64,000 nucleotides of DNA from Synchiropus splendidus (GCF_027744825.2 NW_026527055.1:1612001-1676000); one strand, 5' to 3'; numbered from the stretch's first letter, positions 20,253 to 34,860 are shown. The notes: a model not told the origin generated them from the sequence alone. Numbers and translations are program-made.

Positions 20253-23092
20253 CTGAGGCTGAAAACGCGTTTTACGCATTTTGCCATAACTTTGCAGGGA
20301 AGCTTCAGAAAATGAAATTTTCACCTCCCAGTATAGCAGAAAGGGTCTTTCTAGCAGTTGCACATCAAATCTAAGCTCTCTGAAGTGTTGTTCCAAAGTT
20401 ATCAACATTTTTACGTTTGGCGTTCCGGAACCCACCTTATCTCAGGCTGAAAAGGCGTTTTGTGCATTGTGCCATAACTTCTCAGGGAAGCTTCAGAACA
20501 TGAAATGTTCACCTCCCACGATAGCAGAAAGGGTCTTTCTCGTAGTTGCACATCAGATCTAAGCAGTCTGAAGTGTTTTTCGAAAGTTATCTACATTTTT
20601 ATGTTTGCCGTTCCGGAATTGACCTTATCTCAGGCTGAAAACGCGTTGTCTGCATTGTGCCATAACTTTGCATGGAAGCTTCCGAACATGAAATTTTAAC
20701 CTCCCACTATAGCAGAAAGGGTCTTCCTAGTAGTTGCACATCAAATCTAAGCAGTCTGAAGTGTTTTTCGAAAGTTATCTACATTTTTATGTTTGCCGTT
20801 CCAGAATCGACCTTATCTCAGGCTGAAAACGCGTTTTACGCATTGAGCCATAACTTTTCAGGGAAGCTTCAGAAAATGAAATTTTCACCTCCCACTATAG
20901 CAGAAAGGGTCTTTCTTGTAGTTGCACATCACATCTAAGCTGTTTGAAGTGTTTTTCCAAAGTTATCAACATTTTTATGTTTGGCGTTCCGGAATCTACC
21001 TTATCTCAGGCTGAAAACGTGTTTTCTGCAGTGTGCCATAACTTTGCAGGAAACTTCAAAAAATGAAATTTTAACCTCCCACTATTGCAGAAAGGGTCTG
21101 TCTTGTAGTTGCACATCAAATCTAAGCTGTCTGGAGTGTTTTTACAAAGTTATCAACATTTTTATGTTTGGCGTTCCGGAATCGACCTAATCTCAGGCTG
21201 AAAACGCGTTTTACGCATTGTGCCATAACTTTGCATAAAGCTTCAGCACATGAAATTTTCACCACCCGCTATAGCAGAAAGGGTCTTTCTAGTAGTTGCA
21301 CATCAAATCTAAGCTGTCTGAAGTGTTTTTCCAAAGTTATCTACCTTTTTATGTTTGGCGTTCCGGAACCCACCTTATCTCAGTCTGAAAATGTGTTTTC
21401 TGCTTTGTGCCGTAACTTTGCCGGGAAGCCTCAGAACATGAAATTTTCACCTCCCGCTATAGTAGTAAGGGTCTTTCTAGTAGTTGCACTTCAAATCTAC
21501 GCTGTCTGAAGTGTTTTTTCAAAGTTATCAACATTTTTATGTTTGGTGTTCCGGAATCGACCTTATCTCAGTCTGAAAACGCGTTTTCTGCATTGTGCCA
21601 TAACTTTGCACGGAAGCTTCAGAACATGAAATGTTCACCTCCCACTATAGCAGACAGGGTCTTTCTAGTAGTTGCACATCAAATCTTTGCTGTCTGAAGT
21701 GTTTTTCCAAAGTTGTCAACATTTTTATGTTTGGCGTTCTGGAACCCACCTTATCTCAGTCTGAAAACGTGTTTTTTGCATTGTGTCATATATTCTAAGG
21801 GAAGTTTCAGAACATGAAATGTTCACCTCCCACTATAGCAGGAAGGGTCTTTCTAGTAGTTGCCCATCAAATCTAAGCAGTCTGAAGTGTTTTTCGAAAG
21901 TTATCTACATTTTTATGTTTGCCGTTCCAGAATCGACCTTATCTCAGGCTGAAAACGCGTTGTCTGCATTGTGCCATAACTTCTCAGGGAAGCTTCAGAA
22001 CATGAAATGTTCATCTCCCACTAAAGCAGAAAGGGTCTTTCTAGTAGTTGCACGTCAAATCTAGGCTGTCTGAAGTGTTTTTCCAAAGTTATCAACATTT
22101 TTATGTTTGGCGTTCCGGAATCGACCTTATCTCAGGCTTAAAACGCGTTTTACGCATTGTGCCATAACTTTGCAGGGAACCTTTAGAACATGAAATTTTC
22201 ACCTCCCACTATAGCAGAAAGGGACTTTCTAGTAGTTGCACATCAAATCTAATCTGTCTGAAATGTCGTTCCAAAGTTAGCAACATTTTTACGTTTGGCG
22301 TTTCGGAACCCACCTTATCTCAGGCTGAAAACGCGTTTTCTGCATTGTGCCATAACTTCTCAGGGAAGCTTCAGAACATGAAATGTTCACCTCCCACTAT
22401 AGCAGAAAGGGTCTTTCTAGTAGTTGCACATCACATCTAAGCTGTTTTAAATGTTTTTCCAAATTTATCAACATTTTTATGTTTGGCGTTCCAGAATCGA
22501 CCTTATCAGAGGCTGAAAACGCGTTTTACGCATTTTGCCATAACTTTGCAGGGAAGCTTCAGAAAATGAAATTTTCACCTCCCACTATAGCAGAAAGGGT
22601 CTTTCTAGCAGTTGCACATCAAATCTAAGCTCTCTGAAGTGTTGTTCCAAAGTTATCAACATTTTTACGTTTGGCGTTCCGGAACCCACCTTATCTCAGG
22701 CTGAAAAGGCGTTTTGTGCATTGTGCCATAACTTCTCAGGGAAGCTTCAGAACATGAAATGTTCACCTCCCACTATAGCAGAAAGGGTCTTTCTCGTAGT
22801 TGCACATCAGATCTAAGCAGTCTGAAGTGTTTTTCGAAAGTTATCTACATTTTTATGTTTGCCGTTCCGGAATCGACCTTATCTCAGGCTGAAAACGCGT
22901 TGTCTGCATTGTGCCATAACTTTGCATGGAAGCTTCCGAACATGAAATTTTAACCTCCCACTATAGCAGAAAGGGTCTTCCTAGTAGTTGCACATCAAAT
23001 CTAAGCAGTCTGAAGTGTTTTTCGAAAGTTATCTACATTTTTATGTTTGCCGTTCCAGAATCGACCTTATCTCAGGCTGAAAACGCGTTGTC
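19870..23092 (+). repeat. 12-monomer-offset duplication (2,254 bp)
   Basis: About 19,870-20,838 recurs at about 22,124-23,092. The shared markers are GGGAACCTTTAGAAC, GTCGTTCCAAAGTTAGCAAC, TAAGCTGTTTTAA and TTTATCTACATTTTTATG with TTTGCCGTTCC variants. Ends are approximate. Confidence 0.8.
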
Positions 23093-23260
23093 TGCATTGT
23101 GCCATAACTTTGCATGGAAGCTTCCGAACATGAAATTTTAACTTCCCACTATAGCAGAAAGGGTCTTCCTAGTAGTTGCACATCAAATCTAAGCAGTCTG
23201 AAGTGTTTTTCGAAAGTTATCTAGATTTTTATGTTTGCCGTTCCAGAATCGACCTTATCT
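22836..23260 (+). repeat. Run of near-identical adjacent monomers
   Basis: Consecutive copies carry the same private set: AAGCAGTCTG, TTTTTCGAAAGTTATCTACA, TTTGCCGTTCC, GCGTTGTCTGC and GCATGGAAGCTTCCGAAC. They differ by only one or two bases. Neighbouring monomers elsewhere in the array usually differ at many positions, so this is local single-monomer amplification. Confidence 0.8.
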
Positions 23261-23457
23261 CAGGCTGAAAACGCGTTGTCTGCATTGTGCCATAACTTCT
23301 CAGGGAAGCTTCAGAACATTAAATGTTCACCTCCCATTATAGCAGAAAGGGTCTTTCTAGTAGTTGCACATCAAATCTAAGCTGTCTGAAGTGTTGTTCC
23401 AAAGTGATCAACATTTTTACGTTTGGCATTTCGGAACCCACCATATCTCAGGCTGAA

Positions 23458-26400
23458 AACGCGTTTTCTGCATTGTGCCATAACTTTGCAGGGAAGCTTC
23501 GGAACATGAAATGTTCACCTCCCACTATAGCAGGAAGGGTCTTTCTAGTAGTTGCACATCAAATCTAAGCAGTCTGAAGTGTTTTTCGAAAGTTATCTAC
23601 ATTTTTATGTTTGCCGTTCCAGAATCGACCTTATCTCACGCTGAAAACGCGTTGTCTGCATTGTGCCATAACTTCTCAGGGAAGCTTCAGAACATGAAAT
23701 GTTCACCTCCCACTAAAGCAGAAAGGGTCTTTCTAGTAGTTGCACGTCAAATCTAAGCTGTCTGAAGTGTTTTTCCAAAGTTATCAACATTTTTATGTTT
23801 GGCGTTCCGGAATCGACCTTATCTCAGGCTTAAAACGCGTTTTACGCATTGTGCCATAACTTTGCAGGGAACCTTTAGAACATGAAATTTTCACCTCCCA
23901 CTATAGCAGAAAGGGACTTTCTAGTAGTTGCACATCAAATCTAATCTGTCTGAAATGTTGTTCCAAAGTTAGCAACATTTTTAAGTTTGGCGTTTCGGAA
24001 CCCACCTTATCTCAGGCTGAAAATGCGTTTTCTGCATTGTGCCATAACTTCTCAGGGAAGCTTCAGAACATGAAATGTTCACCTCCCACTACAGCAGAAA
24101 GGGTCTTTCTAGTAGTTGCACATCAAATCTAAGCTGTTTTAAGTGTTTTTCCAAAGTTATCAACATTTTTATGTTTGCCGTTCCAGAATCGACCTTATCT
24201 GAGGCTGAAAACGCGTTTTACGCATTTTGCCAAAACTTTGGAGGGAAGCTTCAGAAAATGAAATTTTCACCTCCCACTATAGCAGAAAGGGTCTTTCTAG
24301 TAGTTGCACATCAAATCAGAGCTCTCTGAAGTGTTGTTCCAAAGTTATCAACATTTTTACGTTTGGCGTTCCGGAACCCACCTTATCTCAGGCTGAAAAC
24401 GCGTTTTGTGCATTGTGCCATAACTTCTCAGGGAAGCTTCAGAACATGAAATTTTCACCTCCCACTATAGCAGAAAGGGTCTTTCTAGTAGTTGCACATC
24501 AAATCTAAGCTGTCTGAAGTGTTTTTCCATAGTTATCAACATTTTTATGTTTGGCGTTCCAGAATCGACCTTATCTGAGGCTGAAAACGCGTTTTACGCA
24601 TTGTGCCATAACTTTTCAGGGAAGCTTCAGAAAATGAAATTTTCACCTCCCACTATAGCAGAAAGGGTCTTTCTTGTAGTTGCACATCAAATCTAAGCTC
24701 TCTGAAGTGTTGTTCCAAAGTTATCAACATTTTTACGTTTGGCGTTCCGGAACCCACCTTATCTCAGGCTGAAAACGCGTTTTGTGCATTGTGCCATAAC
24801 TTCTCAGGGAAGCTTCAGAACATGAAATGTTCACCTCCCACTATAGCAGAAAGGGTCTTTCTTGTAGTTGCACATCACATCTAAGCTGTTTGAAGTGTTT
24901 TTCCAAAGTTATCAACATTTTTATGTTTTGCGTTCCGGAATCTACCTTATCTCAGGCTGAAAACGTGTTTTCTGCACTGTGCCATAACTTTGCAGGAAAC
25001 TTCAAAAAATGAAATTTTAACCTCCCACTATTGCAGAAAGGGTCTGTCTTGTAGTTGCACATCAAATCTAAGCTGTCTGAAGTGTTTTTACAAAGTTATC
25101 AACATTTTTATGTTTGGCGTTCCGGAATCGACCTAATCTCAGGCTGAAAACGCGTTTTACGCATTGTGCCATAACTTTGCATAAAGCTTCAGCACATGAA
25201 ATTTTCACCACCCCCTATAGCAGAAAGGGTCTTTCTAGTAGTTGCAGATCAAATCTAAGCTGTCTGAAATGTTTTTCCAAAGTTATCAACATTTTTATGT
25301 TTGGCGTTCTGGAACCCACCTTATCTCAGTCTGAAAACGTGTTTTTTGCATTGTGCCATATATTCTAAGGGAAGGTTCAGAACATGAAATTTTCACCTCC
25401 CACTATAGGAGAAAGGGTCTTTCTAGTAGTTTCACGTGAAATCTAAGCTGTCTGAAGTGTTTTTCCAAAGTTTTCAACATTTTTTTGTTTGGCCTTCGGG
25501 ACCCCACCTTATCTCAGGCTAAAAACGCGTTTTACGCATTGTACCATAACTTTGCATAAAGCTTCAGAACATGAAATTTTCACCTCCCACTATAGCAGAA
25601 AGGGTCTTTCTAGTAGTTACACTTCAAATCTAAGCTGTCTGAAGTGTTTTTCGAAAGTTATCAACATTTTTATGTTTGGCGTTCCGGAACCCACCTTATC
25701 TCAGGCTAAAAACGCGTTTTCTGCATTGTGCCATAACTTTGCAGGGAAGCTTCGGAACATGAAATGTTCACCTCCCACTATAGCAGGAAGGGTCTTTCTA
25801 GTAGTTGCACATCAAATCTAAGCAGTCTGAAGTGTTTTTCGAAAGTTATCTACATTTTTATGTTTGCCGTTCCAGAATCGACCTTATCTCACGCTGAAAA
25901 CGCGTTGTCTGCATTGTGCCATAACTTCTCAGGGAAGCTTCAGAACATGAAATGTTCACCTCCCACTAAAGCAGAAAGGGTCTTTCTAGTAGTTGCACGT
26001 CAAATCTAAGCTGTCAGAAGTGTTTTTCCAAAGTTATCAACATTTTTATGTTTGGCGTTCCGGAATCGACCTTATCTCAGGCTTAAAACGCGTTTTACGC
26101 ATTGTGCCATAACTTTGCAGGGAACCTTTAGAACATGAAATTTTCACCTCCCACTATAGCAGAAAGGGACTTTCTAGTAGTTGCACATCAAATCTAATCT
26201 GTCTGAAATGTTGTTCCAAAGTTAGCAACATTTTTAAGTTTGGCGTTTCGGAACCCACCTTATCTCAGGCTGAAAATGCGTTTTCTGCATTGTGCCATAA
26301 CTTCTCAGGGAAGCTTCAGAACATGAAATGTTCACCTCCCACTATAGCAGAAAGGGTCTTTCTAGTAGTTGCACATCAAATCTAAGCTGTTTTAAGTGTT

Positions 26401-27963
26401 TTTCCAAAGTTATCAACATTTTTATGTTTGGCGTTCCAGAATCGACCTTATCTGAGGCTGAAAACGCGTTTTACGCATTTTGCCAAAACTTTGGAGGGAA
26501 GCTTCAGAAAATGAAATTTTCACCTCCCACTATAGCAGAAAGGGTCTTTCTAGTAGTTGCACATCAAATCAGAGCTCTCTGAAGTGTTGTTCCAAAGTTA
26601 TCAACATTTTTACGTTTGGCGTTCCGGAACCCACCTTATCTCAGGCTGAAAACGCGTTTTGTGCATTGTGCCATAACTTCTCAGGGAAGCTTCAGAACAT
26701 GAAATTTTCACCTCCCACTATAGCAGAAAGGGTCTTTCTAGTAGTTGCACATCAAATCTAAGCTGTCTGAAGTGTTTTTCCATAGTTATCAACATTTTTA
26801 TGTTTGGCGTTCCAGAATCGACCTTATCTGAGGCTGAAAACGCGTTTTACGCATTGTGCCATAACTTTTCAGGGAAGCTTCAGAAAATGAAATTTTCACC
26901 TCCCACTATAGCAGAAAGGGTCTTTCTTGTAGTTGCACATCAAATCTAAGCTCTCTGAAGTGTTGTTCCAAAGTTATCAACATTTTTACGTTTGGCGTTC
27001 CGGAACCCACCTTATCTCAGGCTGAAAACGCGTTTTGTGCATTGTGCCATAACTTCTCAGGGAAGCTTCAGAACATGAAATGTTCACCTCCCACTATAGC
27101 AGAAAGGGTCTTTCTTGTAGTTGCACATCACATCTAAGCTGTTTGAAGTGTTTTTCCAAAGTTATCAACATTTTTATGTTTTGCGTTCCGGAATCTACCT
27201 TATCTCAGGCTGAAAACGTGTTTTCTGCACTGTGCCATAACTTTGCAGGAAACTTCAAAAAATGAAATTTTAACCTCCCACTATTGCAGAAAGGGTCTGT
27301 CTTGTAGTTGCACATCAAATCTAAGCTGTCTGAAGTGTTTTTACAAAGTTATCAACATTTTTATGTTTGGCGTTCCGGAATCGACCTAATCTCAGGCTGA
27401 AAACGCGTTTTACGCATTGTGCCATAACTTTGCATAAAGCTTCAGCACATGAAATTTTCACCACCCCCTATAGCAGAAAGGGTCTTTCTAGTAGTTGCAG
27501 ATCAAATTTAAGCTGTCTGAAATGTTTTTCCAAAGTTATCAACATTTTTATGTTTGGCGTTCTGGAACCCACCTTATCTCAGTCTGAAAACGTGTTTTTT
27601 GCATTGTGCCATATATTCTAAGGGAAGGTTCAGAACATGAAATTTTCACCTCCCACTATAGGAGAAAGGGTCTTTCTAGTAGTTTCACGTGAAATCTAAG
27701 CTGTCTGAAGTGTTTTTCCAAAGTTTTCAACATTTTTTTGTTTGGCCTTCGGGACCCCACCTTATCTCAGGCTAAAAACGCGTTTTACGCATTGTACCAT
27801 AACTTTGCATAAAGCTTCAGAACATGAAATTTTCACCTCCCACTATAGCAGAAAGGGTCTTTCTAGTAGTTACACTTCAAATCTAAGCTGTCTGAAGTGT
27901 TTTTCGAAAGTTATCAACATTTTTATGTTTGGCGTTCCGGAACCCACCTTATCTCAGGCTAAA
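23458..27963 (+). repeat. Tandem duplication of a 12-monomer block (2,253 bp x 2)
   Basis: 23,458-25,710 is copied at 25,711-27,963 and begins with the marker GGGAAGCTTCGGAACATG. The whole chain of variants is kept in order: GCAGGAAGGG, TCACGCTGAAAACGCGTTGT, CAGGCTTAAAACGCG, GGGAACCTTTAGAAC, CCAAAACTTTGGAGGG, AAATCAGAGCTCTC, GGAAACTTCAAAAAATG, GCATAAAGCTTCAG and TTTTTTTGTTTGGCCTTCGG. Differences are isolated single bases, for example ATCAAATCTAAG against ATCAAATTTAAG. Confidence 0.92.
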
Positions 27964-28279
27964 AACGCGTTTTCTGCATTGTGCCATAACTTTGCAGGGA
28001 AGCTTCAGAACATGAAATTATTACCTCCCACTATAGCAGAAAGCGTCTTTCTAGTAGTTTCTCGTGAAATCTAAGCTGTCTGCAGTGTTTTTCCAAAGAT
28101 TTCAACATTTTTATTTTTGGCCTTCGGGAACCCACCTTATCTCAGGCTGAAAACGCGTTGTACGCATTGCGCCATAACTTTTCATAAAGCTTCAGAACAT
28201 GAAATTTTCACCTTCCACTATAGCAGAAAGGGTCTTTCTAGTAGTTGCAGATCAAATCTAAGCTGTCTGAAATGTTTTT

Positions 28280-31200
28280 CCAAAGTTATCAACTTTTTTA
28301 TGTTTGGCGTTCTGGAACCCATCTTATCTCAGTCTGAAAACGTGTTTTTTGCATTGTGCCACAACTTTGCAGGGAAGCCACAGAACATGAAATTTTCACT
28401 TGCCGCCATAGTAGAAAGGGTCTTTCGAGCAGTTGCACATCAAATCTAAGCTGTCTGAAGTGGCTTTCCAAAGTTATCAACATTTTTATGTTTGGCGTTC
28501 CGGAATCAACCTTATCTCAGGCTGAACACCCGTTTTCTGCATTGTGCCATATCTTTGCAGGGATGCATCAGAACATGACATTTTAAAGTTGCACTATAGC
28601 AGAAAAGGTCTTTCTAGTAGTTGCACATCAAATCTAAGCTACCTGAAGTGTATTTCAAAAGTTATCAACTTTTTTATGTTTGGCGTTCCTGAATGGACCT
28701 TTTCTCAGGCTGAAAACGCGTTTCACGCATTGTTCCATAACTTTGCAGGGAAGCTTCAGAACATGAAATTTTCACCTCCCACAATGGCAGAAAGGGTCTT
28801 TCTAGTAGTTGCACATCAAATCTAAGCTGTCTGAAGTGTTTTTCCAAAATTATCAACATTTTTATGTTTGGCGTTCCGGAATCGACCTTATCTCTGACTG
28901 AAAACGCGTTTTCGGAATTGTGCCATAACTTGGCAGGGAAGCTTCAGAACATGAATTTTCCACCTCCCACTATAGCAGAAAGGGTCTTTCTAGTAGTTGC
29001 ACATCAAATCTAAGCTGTCTGAAGTGTTTTTCCAAAGTTATCTACCTTTTTATGTTTGGCGTTCCAGAACCCACCTTATCTCAGTCTGAAAATGTGTTTC
29101 CTGCTTTGTGCCGTAACTTTGCCGGGAAGCCTCAGAACATGAAATTTTCACCTCCCGCTATAGCAGAAAGGGTCTTTCTAGTAGTTGCACATCAAATCTA
29201 CCCTGTCTGAAGTGTTTTTTCAAAGTTATCAACACTTTTATGTTTGGCGTTCCTGAATCGACCTTATCTCAGGCTGAAAACGCTTTTTACGCATTGTTCC
29301 ATAACTTTGCAGGGAAGCTTCAGAACATGAAATTTTCAGCTCCCACTATAGTAGAAAGGGTCTTTCTAGTAGTTGCACATGATATCTAAGCTGTCTAAAG
29401 TGTTTTTCGAAAGTTATCAACATTTTCATGTTTGGTGTTGCGGAATCGACCTTATCTCAGTCTGAAAACGCGTTTTCTGCATTTTGCCATAACTTTGCAC
29501 GGAAGCTTCAGAACATGAAATGTTCACCCCCCACTATAGCAGACAGGGTCTTTCTAGTAGTTGCACATCAAATCTTTGCTGTCTGAAGTGTTTTTCCAAA
29601 GTTGTCAACATTTTTATGTTTGGCGTTCTGGAACCCCCCTTATCTCAGTCTGAAAACGTGTTTTTTGCATTGTGCCATATATTCTAAGGGAAGGTTCAGA
29701 ACATGAAATGTTCACCTCCCACTATAGCAGGAAGGGTCTTTCTAGTAGTTGCACATCAAATCTAAGCAGTCTGAAGTGTTTTTCGAAAGTTATCTACATT
29801 TTTATGTTTGCCGTTCCAGAATCCACCTTATCTCAGGCTGAAAACGCGTTGTCTGCATTGTGCCATAACTTCTCAGGGAAGCTTCAGAACATGAAATGTT
29901 CACCTCCCACTAAAGCAGAAAGGGTCTTTCTAGTAGTTGCACGTCAAATCTAAGCTGTCTGAAGTGTTTTTCCAAAGTTATCAACATTTTTATGTTTGGC
30001 GTTAAGGAATCGACCTTATCTCAGGCTTAAAACGCGTTTTACGCATTGTGCCATAACTTTGCAGGGAACCTTTAGAACATGAAATTTTCACCTCCCACTA
30101 TAGCAGAAAGGGACTTTCTAGTAGTTGCACATCAAATCTAATCTGTCTGAAATGTTGTTCCAAAGTTAGCAACATTTTTAAGCTTGGCGTTTCGGAACCC
30201 ACCTTATCTCAGGCTGAAAATGCGTTTTCTGCATTGTGGCATAACTTCTCAGGGAAGCTTGAGAACATGAAATGTTCACCTCCCACTATAGCAGAAAGGG
30301 TCTTTCTAGTAGTTGCACATCAAATCTAAGCTATTTTAAGTGTTTTTCCAAAGTTATCAACATTTTTATGTTTGGCGTTCCAGAATCGACCTTATCTGAG
30401 GCAGAAAACGCGTTTTACGCATTTTGCCAAAACTTTGGAGGGAAGCTTCAGAAAATGAAATTTTCACCTCCCACTATAGCAGAAAGGGTCTTTCTAGTAG
30501 TTGCACATCAAATCTAAGCTCTCTGAAGTGTTGTTCCAAAGTTATCAACATTTTTACGTTTGGCGTTCCGGAACCCACCTTATCTCAGGCTGAAAACGCG
30601 TTTTGTGCATTGTGCCATAACTTCTCAGGGAAGCTTCAGAACATGAAATTTTCACCTCCCACTATAGCAGAAAGGGTCTTTCTAGTAGTTGCACATCAAA
30701 TCTAAGCTGTCTGAAGTGTTCTTCCATAGTTATCAACATTTTTATGTTTGGCGTTCCAGAATCGACCTTATCTGAGGCTGAAAACGCGTTTTACGCATTG
30801 TGCCATAACTTTTCAGGGAAGCTTCAGAAAATGAAATTTTCACCTCCCACTATAGCAGAAAGGGTCTTTCTTGTAGTTGCACATCAAATCTAAGCTCTCT
30901 GAAGTGTTGTTCCAAAGTTATCAACATTTTTACGTTTGGCGTTCCGGAACGCACCTTATCTCAGGCTGAAAACGCGTTTTGTGCATTGTGCCATAACTTC
31001 TCAGGGAAGCTTCAGAACATGAAATGTTCACCTCCCACTATAGCAGAAAGGGTCTTTCTAGTAGTTGCATATCAAATCTAAGCTGTCTGAAGTGTTTTTC
31101 CATAGTTATCAACATTTTTATGTTTGGCGTTCTGGAATCGACCTTATCTCAGGCTGAAAACGCGTTTTACGCATTGTGCCATAACTTTTCAGGGAAGCTT

Positions 31201-34200
31201 CAGAAAATGAAATTTTCACCTCCCACTATAGCAGAAAGGGTCTTTCTAGTAGTTTCACGTGAAATCTAAGCTGTCTGAAGTGTTTTTACAAAGTTATCAA
31301 CATTTTTATGTTTGGCGTTTGGGAACCCACCTTATCTCAGGCTGAAAACGTGTTTTCTGCATTGTGCCATAACTTTGCAGGAAACTTCAAAAAATGAAAT
31401 TTTAACCTCCCACTATTGCAGAAAGGGTCTGTCTTGTAGTTGCACATCAAATCTGAGCTGTCTGAAGTGTTTTTACAAAGTTATCAACATTTTTATGTTT
31501 GGCGTTCCGGAATCGACCTTATCTCAGGCTGAAAACGCGTTTTACGCATTATGCCATAACTTTGCATAAAGCTTCAGCACATGAAATTTTCACCACCCAC
31601 TATAGCAGAAAGGGTCTTTCTAGTAGTTACAGATCAAATCTAAGCTGTCTGAAATGTTTTTCCAATGTTATCAACATTTTTATGTTTGGCGTTCTGGAAC
31701 CCACCTTATCTCAGTCTGAAAACGTGTTTTTTGCATTGTGCCATATATTCTAAGGAAATGTTCAAAACATGAAATTTTAACCTCCCACTATAGCAGAAAG
31801 GGTCTTTCTAGTAGTTTCACGTGAAATCTAAGCTGTCTGAAGTGTTTTTCCAAAGTTTTCAACATTTTTTTGTTTGGCCTTCGGGACCCCTCCTTATCTC
31901 AGGCTAAAAACGCGTTTTACGCATTGTACCATAACTTTGCATAAAGCTTCAGAACATGAAATTTTCATCTCCCACTATAGCAGAAAGGGTCTTTCTAGTA
32001 GTTACACTTCAAATCTAAGCTGTCTGAAGTGTTTTTCGAAAGTTATCAACATTTTTATGTTTGGCGTTCCGGAACCCACCTTATCTCAGGCTAAAAACGC
32101 GTTTTCTGCATTGTGCCATAACTTTGCAGGGAAGCTTCAGAACATGAAATTTTCACGTCCCACTATAGCAAAAAGGGTTTTTCTAATAGTTGCACATCAA
32201 ATCTAAGCTGTTTGAAGTGTTTTTCCAAAGTTATCAACATTTTTATGTTTGGCGTTCCGGAACCCACCTAATCTCAAGCTGTAAACGCGTTTTCTGCATT
32301 GTGCCATAACTTTGCAGGGAAGCTTCAGAACATGATATTTTGAGCTCCCACTGTAGCAGAAAGGGTCTTTCTAGTAGTTTCTCGTGAAATCTAAGCTGTC
32401 TGCAGTGTTTTTCCAAAGATTTCAACATTTTTATTTTTGGCCTTCGGGAACCCACCTTATCTCAGGCTAAAAACGCGTTTTCTGCATTGTGCCATAACTT
32501 TGCAGGGAAGCTTCAGAACATGAAATTTTCACGTCCCACTATAGCAAAAAGGGTTTTTCTAGTAGTTGCAGATCAAATCTAAGCTGTCTGAAATGTTTTT
32601 CCAAAGTTATCAACTTTTTATGTTTGGCGTTCTGGAACCCAACTTATCTCAGTCTGAAAACGTGTTTTTTGCATTGTCCCACAACTTTGCAGGGAAGCCA
32701 CAGAACATGAAATTTTCACCTGCCGCCATCGTAGAAAGGGTCTTTCTAGCAGTTGCACAGCAAATCTAAGCTGTCTGAAGTGGCTTTCCAAAGTTATCAA
32801 CATTTTTATGTTTGGCGTTCCGGAATCAACCTTATCTCAGGCTGAACACCCGTTTTCTGCATTGTGCCATTTCTTTGCAGGGATGCATCAGAACATGACA
32901 TTTTAAAGTTCCACTATAGCAGAAAAGGTCTTTCTAGTAGTTGCACATCAAATCCAAGCTGCATGAAGTGTTTTTCCAAAGTTATTAACATTTTTATGTT
33001 TGGCGTTCCGGAACCCACCTTATCTCAGGCTGAAAACGCGTTTTCTGCATTGTGCCATAACTTTGCAGGGACGCTTCAGAACATGAAATTTTCACCTCCC
33101 ACTATAGCAGAAAGGGTCTGTCTTGTAGTTGCACATCAAATCTAAGCTGTCTGAAGTGTTTTTCCAAAGTTATCAACTTTTTTATGTTTGGCGTTCCTGA
33201 ATGGACCTTTTCTCAGGCTGAAAACGCGTTTCACGCATTGTTCCATAACTTTGCAGGGAAGCTTCAGAACATGAAATTTTCACCTCCCACAATGGCAGAA
33301 AGGGTCTTTCTAGCAGTTGCACATCAAATCTAAGCTGTCTGAAGTGTTTTTCCAATATTATCAACATTTTTATGTTTGGCGTTCCGGAATCGACCTTATC
33401 TCTGACTGAAAACGCGTTTTCGGAATTGTGCCATAACCTGGCAGGGAAGCTTCAGAACATGAAAATTCCACCTCCCACTATAGCAGAAAGGGTCTTTCTA
33501 GTAGTTGCACATCAAATCTAAGCTGTCTGAAGTGTCTTTCCAAAGTTCTCAAAATCTTTATGTTTGGCGTTCTGGAACCCACCTTATCTCAGTCTGATAA
33601 CGTCTTTTCTGGATTGTGCCATAACTTTGCAAGGAAGCCTCAGAACATGAAATTTTCACCTCCCACTATAGTAGAAAGGGTTTTTCTAGTAGTTACACAT
33701 CAAATCTAAGCTGTCTGAAGTGTTTTTCCAAAGTTATCAAAATCTTTATGTTTGGCGTTCCGGAATCGACCTTATCTCAGGCTGAAAACGCGTTTTACGC
33801 ATTGTGCCATAACTTTCCAGGGAAGCTTCAGAACATCGAATTTTCACCACCCACTGTAGCAGAAAGGGTCTTTCTAGTAGTTGCACATCAAATCTAAGCT
33901 GTCTGAAGTGTCTTTCCAAAGTTATCAACTTTTTTATGTTTGGCGTTCCTGAATGGACCTTTTCTCAGGCTGAAAACGCGTTTCACGCATTGTTCCATAA
34001 CTTTGCAGGGAAGCTTCAGAACATGAAATTTTCACCTCCCACAATGGCAGAAAGGGTCTTTCTAGCAGTTGCACATCAAATCTAAGCTGTCTGAAGTGTT
34101 TTTCCAAAATTATCAACATTTTTATGTTTGGCGTTCCGGAATCGACCTTATCTCTGACTGAAAACGCGTTTTCGGAATTGTGCCATAACCTGGCAGGGAA

Positions 34201-34860
34201 GCTTCAGAACATGAAAATTCCACCTCCCACTATAGCAGAAAGGGTCTTTCTAGTAGTTGCACATCAAATCTAAGCTGTCTGAAGTGTTTTTCCAAAGTTA
34301 TCTACCTTTTTATGTTTGGCGTTCTGTAACCCACCTTATCTCAGTCTGAAAATGTGTTTTCTGCTTTGTGCCGTAACTTTGCCGGGAAGCCTCAGAACAT
34401 GAAATTTGCACCTCCCACTATAGCAGAAAGGGTCTTTCTAGTAGTTGCACATCAAATCTATGCTGTCTGAAGTGTCTTTCCAAAGTTCTCAAAATCTTTA
34501 TGTTTGGCGTTCTGGAACCCACCTTATCTCAGTCTGATAACGTCTTTTCTGGATTGTGCCATAACTTTGCAAGGAAGCCTCAGAACATGAAATTTTCACC
34601 TCCCACTATAGTAGAAAGGGTTTTTCTAGTAGTTACACATCAAATCTAAGCTGTCTGAAGTGTTTTTCCAAAGTTATCAAAATCTTTATGTTTGGCGTTC
34701 CTGAATCGACCTTATCTCAGGCTGAAAACGCGTTTTACGCATTGTGCCATAACTTTCCAGGGAAGCTTCAGAACATCGAATTTTCACCACCCACTGTAGC
34801 AGAAAGGGTCTTTCTAGTAGTTGCACATCAAATCTAAGCTGACTGAAGTGTTTTTACAAA
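28280..34860 (+). repeat. Overlapping small-block duplications
   Basis: About 28,300-28,600 recurs at about 32,620-32,920 (GAACACCCG, ACATTTTAAAGTT). The monomer CCTGAATGGACCTTTTCTC occurs at 28,687, 33,194 and 33,946. The markers TTCTCAAAATCTTTATG and TCTGATAACGTCTTTTCTGG pair about 33,530-33,900 with about 34,470-34,840 (offset 940). The offsets 4,320, 4,508, 752 and 940 show several separate events superimposed. Confidence 0.75.
29700..32110 (+). repeat. Third, displaced copy of the 12-monomer block
   Basis: The variant chain of 23,458-25,710 recurs here at an offset of 6,197, becoming about 6,385 near 31,874, which implies one extra monomer. It is less exact than the tandem pair, with changes such as GGCGTTAAGGAATCG and AGCTATTTTAAG. 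This is an older or separate copying event. Confidence 0.8.
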
